Shown here one piece after another: positions 61,873 through 64,000 of a DNA stretch of 64,000 nucleotides. The DNA lies in the NCBI RefSeq assembly GCF_024398015.1, contig NZ_CP073747.1:506501-570500 (forward strand). The letters run 5' to 3'. A program made the position numbers and the translations under genes. Every line of letters starts with the position of its first letter. Positions within the stretch are counted from its first letter, which is position 1. The DNA comes from Kordiimonas sp. SCSIO 12610. Its GTDB lineage: Bacteria; Pseudomonadota; Alphaproteobacteria; Sphingomonadales; Kordiimonadaceae. The notes below the pieces were generated by a model, which made no database searches, was not told where the DNA came from, and saw only the letters and a list, made by a program, of their open reading frames with translations.

Positions 61873-62352
61873 ATGAGAACTTTTGACCTTTCCCCATTAC
61901 TTCGCAGCACTGTTGGTTTTGACCATTTAAATCGCTTGGTCGACTCTGCCCTTAATGCTGATACACCTGCTGCATACCCACCCTACAATATAGAAAAGCT
62001 GGGTGAAGATGATTACCGAATCACCATGGCTGTCGCTGGCTTTTCTGAGGACGAAGTTACAATCACTGTCCAAGAGGGAACACTGTATATTTCCGCCAAA
62101 GCAAAAGATGATGGGGTTGAGCGAAAGTTCCTTCATCAAGGTATTGCAAAACGCGCGTTTGAACGCAGATTTGAGCTTGCTGATACGATCCATGTCGGCG
62201 ATGCGAGCCTTGTAAATGGCCTTTTGGAAATCGAATTAAAGCGAATCATTCCTGATCATAAAAAGCCAAGAAATATCAAGATTACCAAAGCTAAGGCCTC
62301 TGCGAAAACAATCGAACAAGATGCTTCTAAATTGGAAATAGAAGCGGCTTAA
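61873..62352 (+). CDS. Small heat-shock protein, IbpA-type Hsp20
   Basis: 159 residues starting at ATG 61873 (MRTFDLSPLLRSTVGF), the IbpA family N-terminus, directly after GGAGGA. A frame start at 61834 also exists but would place the ROSE-like hairpin inside coding sequence and has no ribosome binding site. The alpha-crystallin domain (PYNIEKLGEDDYRITMAVAGFSEDEVTI) ends with the GLLEIELKR motif. A holdase that binds unfolded proteins during heat stress. Probably single-gene, heat-controlled at both transcription (RpoH-like promoter) and translation. Confidence 0.95.
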   Translation: MRTFDLSPLLRSTVGFDHLNRLVDSALNADTPAAYPPYNIEKLGEDDYRITMAVAGFSEDEVTITVQEGTLYISAKAKDDGVERKFLHQGIAKRAFERRFELADTIHVGDASLVNGLLEIELKRIIPDHKKPRNIKITKAKASAKTIEQDASKLEIEAA

Positions 62353-62471
62353 GTTCTAAATCTATATTTCTCTTTTTCTTCCCTTCCTCGCTGGAAGGCA
62401 GGCTCGGTCTGTGAATTGTGTCATCACGGGTCGGGCCTGCTGCATATACATAAGTATATTATCTAAGATAG

Positions 62472-62666
62472 TTATGATTTAAAGAAAGCTTCAGCGGCTG
62501 CCCGACTTGCATCCTTTGATTTTATCTCTGCTTCTGTGCGGATAATCTCTTCTTTCAAGATATTCACTCTGGCTTCTAATTCAAAAGCGCTCCAGGTACT
62601 TAGGTCTTCTTTGACAACCGATGCTACTGGACTGTCCTTTTTGATAGGCAGATCATCTTCATCCAT
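62472..62666 (-). CDS. DUF1192 family small protein
   Basis: 64 residues from ATG 62666 (GGAG seven bases upstream); a frame of 75 codons opens earlier without a site. MDEDDLPIKK opening and the C-terminal SAFELEARVNILKEEIIRTEAEI, KDASRAAAEAFFK pattern match DUF1192, a conserved alphaproteobacterial family that is divergent from the quinone oxidoreductase gene in many genomes. A short coiled coil is likely. Function unknown. Confidence 0.85.
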   Translation of the reverse strand: MDEDDLPIKKDSPVASVVKEDLSTWSAFELEARVNILKEEIIRTEAEIKSKDASRAAAEAFFKS

Positions 62667-62784
62667 CAAACTACTCCTTTGTTTTGCGTATTCATACATT
62701 GACCCTGACCGTTGTTCCAGACAAACTGCGCACCGAGATAAATATGGGCGTATTCATCAGTGCGCAAAATGCAGGAGAGCGGTA

Positions 62785-63768
62785 GTGAAGGCAGTAGAAA
62801 TAACAGAACCGGGCGGACCAGATGTTTTGGTGCTTGCTGAACGTGAACAACCGAAGCCCGGAGGTGATGAAGTTTTGATCAAAGTTATGGCAGCCGGTGT
62901 TAATCGCCCCGACGTTGTTCAACGCAAGGGCCTGTATCCGCCGCCACCAGGTGCGTCTGATATTCCAGGGCTTGAGGTCGCAGGTGAAATCGCCGAGGTC
63001 GGCTCAAACGTTGATGCATATAAAGTTGGCGACAGAGTGTGCGCGCTGATACCGGGCGGGGGATATGCTGAATATTGTACAGCAAATGTAAACTGTGTTT
63101 TGCCCGTACCGAATGCGATGTCGATGGAAATGGCCGCCGGAATTCCCGAAACTTATTTTACGGTCTGGTCTAATTTGTTTGATCGTGCAGGATTGAAGTC
63201 AGGTGAAACGCTTCTGGTGCATGGCGGTTCGTCGGGTATTGGTGCGACGGCCATTCAACTTGCCAAGGCCTTCGGTGCCACAGTTATCACAACAGTTGGC
63301 AATGATGAAAAAGTTCAGTTCTGCAAAGGGCTTGGCGCGGACTGTGTGATCAATTACCGGACACAAGATTTTGTCGAGCAAGTCAAAGCATTCACAGACG
63401 GAGATGGGGTGAATGTGGTGCTTGATATGGTTGGCGGCGATTATATTCCCAAGAACATTGATCTGTTAGCGCCTGACGGGCGTCATGTGTCAATCGCCTT
63501 CTTGGGTGGGCCACAAGTTGAATTGAATATGTTGCCTGTAATGTTGAAGCGATTAACACTCACCGGAAGCACGCTCCGAGCCCGTGATAATGGTTTTAAA
63601 GGGGATATCGCATCGGCCCTGAAGGCACATGTGTGGTCACTAATGGAAAAGGGTGAAGCAAAACCAATAATTCACAGCACTTTTCCCCTATCAGAGGCAT
63701 CGAAAGCGCATGCCTTGATGGAAGAAAGTCGTCATATGGGGAAAATCATTTTGACAGTATGCGAATAA
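62785..63768 (+). CDS. NAD(P)H-quinone oxidoreductase, zeta-crystallin/PIG3 type
   Basis: 327 residues from GTG 62785 (AGGAG seven bases upstream); the open frame extends far upstream but lacks coding features there. MDR-fold oxidoreductase without zinc-binding residues: EITEPGGPDVL opening, GVNRPDVVQRKGLYPPPPGASDIPGLEVAGEI, HGGSSGIGATAIQLAK (NADPH-binding), and GGDYIPKNIDLLAPDGRHVSIAF. Two-electron reduction of quinones. It is divergent from the DUF1192 gene and precedes trcR, the common alphaproteobacterial order. Confidence 0.92.
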   Translation: MKAVEITEPGGPDVLVLAEREQPKPGGDEVLIKVMAAGVNRPDVVQRKGLYPPPPGASDIPGLEVAGEIAEVGSNVDAYKVGDRVCALIPGGGYAEYCTANVNCVLPVPNAMSMEMAAGIPETYFTVWSNLFDRAGLKSGETLLVHGGSSGIGATAIQLAKAFGATVITTVGNDEKVQFCKGLGADCVINYRTQDFVEQVKAFTDGDGVNVVLDMVGGDYIPKNIDLLAPDGRHVSIAFLGGPQVELNMLPVMLKRLTLTGSTLRARDNGFKGDIASALKAHVWSLMEKGEAKPIIHSTFPLSEASKAHALMEESRHMGKIILTVCE

Positions 63769-63977
63769 AAGCGCGATTTTTAGCGAAATTCTGCATATTC
63801 GCGGTGACAAGCCTGTTTTGAACTGATACAGATTAACCATACGGGAGTATTCCTCTCATCCCTCTTTCGAAAATTTAGAAACGAGGGCAGGTAAGCGCTT
63901 AGTTGTGTTTATCTGAACCGGTATGGTTTTCCCTGTTGGATGATGTGGAATAGAAATAGAATAAGGGATATGTAGGT

Positions 63978-64000
63978 ATGAACCAGCCTTTAATGCCAAT
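63978..64000 (+). CDS. trcR: Cell-cycle transcriptional regulator TrcR (DUF1013), first codons only
   Basis: The window ends 23 bases into this gene. The visible residues MNQPLMP match the conserved start of TrcR/DUF1013 (often M-x-(K/Q)-PLMPK), and the gene lies downstream of the quinone oxidoreductase as in many alphaproteobacteria. TrcR helps RNA polymerase at CtrA/GcrA-type promoters in Caulobacter. The call leans on context; 208 bases of non-coding DNA precede it. Confidence 0.6.

Noticed and set aside
1-64000. CRISPR arrays, insertion sequences, prophage, tRNA or rRNA genes
   Set aside because: I saw no evenly spaced repeats, transposase or integrase frames, terminal inverted repeats, or cloverleaf/rRNA sequence on either strand.

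Overview
The window reads as an ordinary chromosomal segment of a free-living, probably marine, alphaproteobacterium with moderate GC. Lineage markers, judged from family knowledge: the DUF1192 / NAD(P)H-quinone oxidoreductase / TrcR (DUF1013) neighbourhood at the right edge, an IbpA-type Hsp20 gene with a ROSE-like RNA thermometer, a zinc-free L31 gene, a group IV ornithine decarboxylase behind a long structured leader, and a conserved MotA-like/OmpA-like pair. A low-GC Kordiimonadales- or Emcibacterales-like organism is a guess. I see no rRNA, tRNA, CRISPR array, insertion sequence, prophage or plasmid function. GTG and TTG starts are common.

Layout. 1-7.7 kb: 5' end of a TonB-dependent receptor, small envelope proteins, a protein that looks like a decayed EAL-domain protein, a Tat-exported metallo-beta-lactamase-fold enzyme, a secreted dipeptidyl peptidase IV and a hemolysin III/PAQR protein. 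7.9-18.7 kb: a beta-propeller fused to a TraB/TIKI-like domain, an AhpD-like protein, a TonB receptor, two exported amidohydrolases, an exported methyltransferase-like protein, and ornithine decarboxylase with a leader that contains a candidate leader peptide. 18.8-25 kb: a four-gene MacAB/Dev-type ABC export operon and a PhoD phosphatase. 25.1-34.1 kb: an EAL phosphodiesterase, a TetR regulator, a PpiC-HupE pair, a GST-like protein and a hydrolase-SDR-aldehyde dehydrogenase operon; one palindrome occurs in both divergent promoter regions of this block. 34.1-37.5 kb: thymidine kinase, secreted adenosine deaminase-like protein, glycosyltransferase.

37.5-46.2 kb is a valine-degradation region: a LysR regulator divergent from mmsA, then an M16 peptidase and the isobutyryl-CoA dehydrogenase, 3-hydroxyisobutyryl-CoA hydrolase and 3-hydroxyisobutyrate dehydrogenase genes. 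After a LuxR-type regulator with a non-canonical receiver comes an arginine succinyltransferase operon (47.4-52.7 kb) carrying an M20 peptidase plus astA, astD and astB. 52.8-57 kb: the MsrPQ methionine-sulfoxide repair pair, a small secreted protein, a MaoC-fold protein and a third secreted amidohydrolase. 57-64 kb: the stator-like pair, an MsbA-type ABC exporter, rpmE, hsp20, DUF1192, quinone oxidoreductase and the first codons of trcR.

Together the genes suggest a heterotroph living on peptides and amino acids: TonB receptors and exported peptidases or amidohydrolases outside, valine and arginine catabolism inside. The points most worth a second look are the ornithine decarboxylase leader with its short ORF, the shared TAATGA-type palindrome, the beta-propeller/TraB-like fusion, the intact/decayed EAL pair, and the M20 enzyme standing where astE would be expected.
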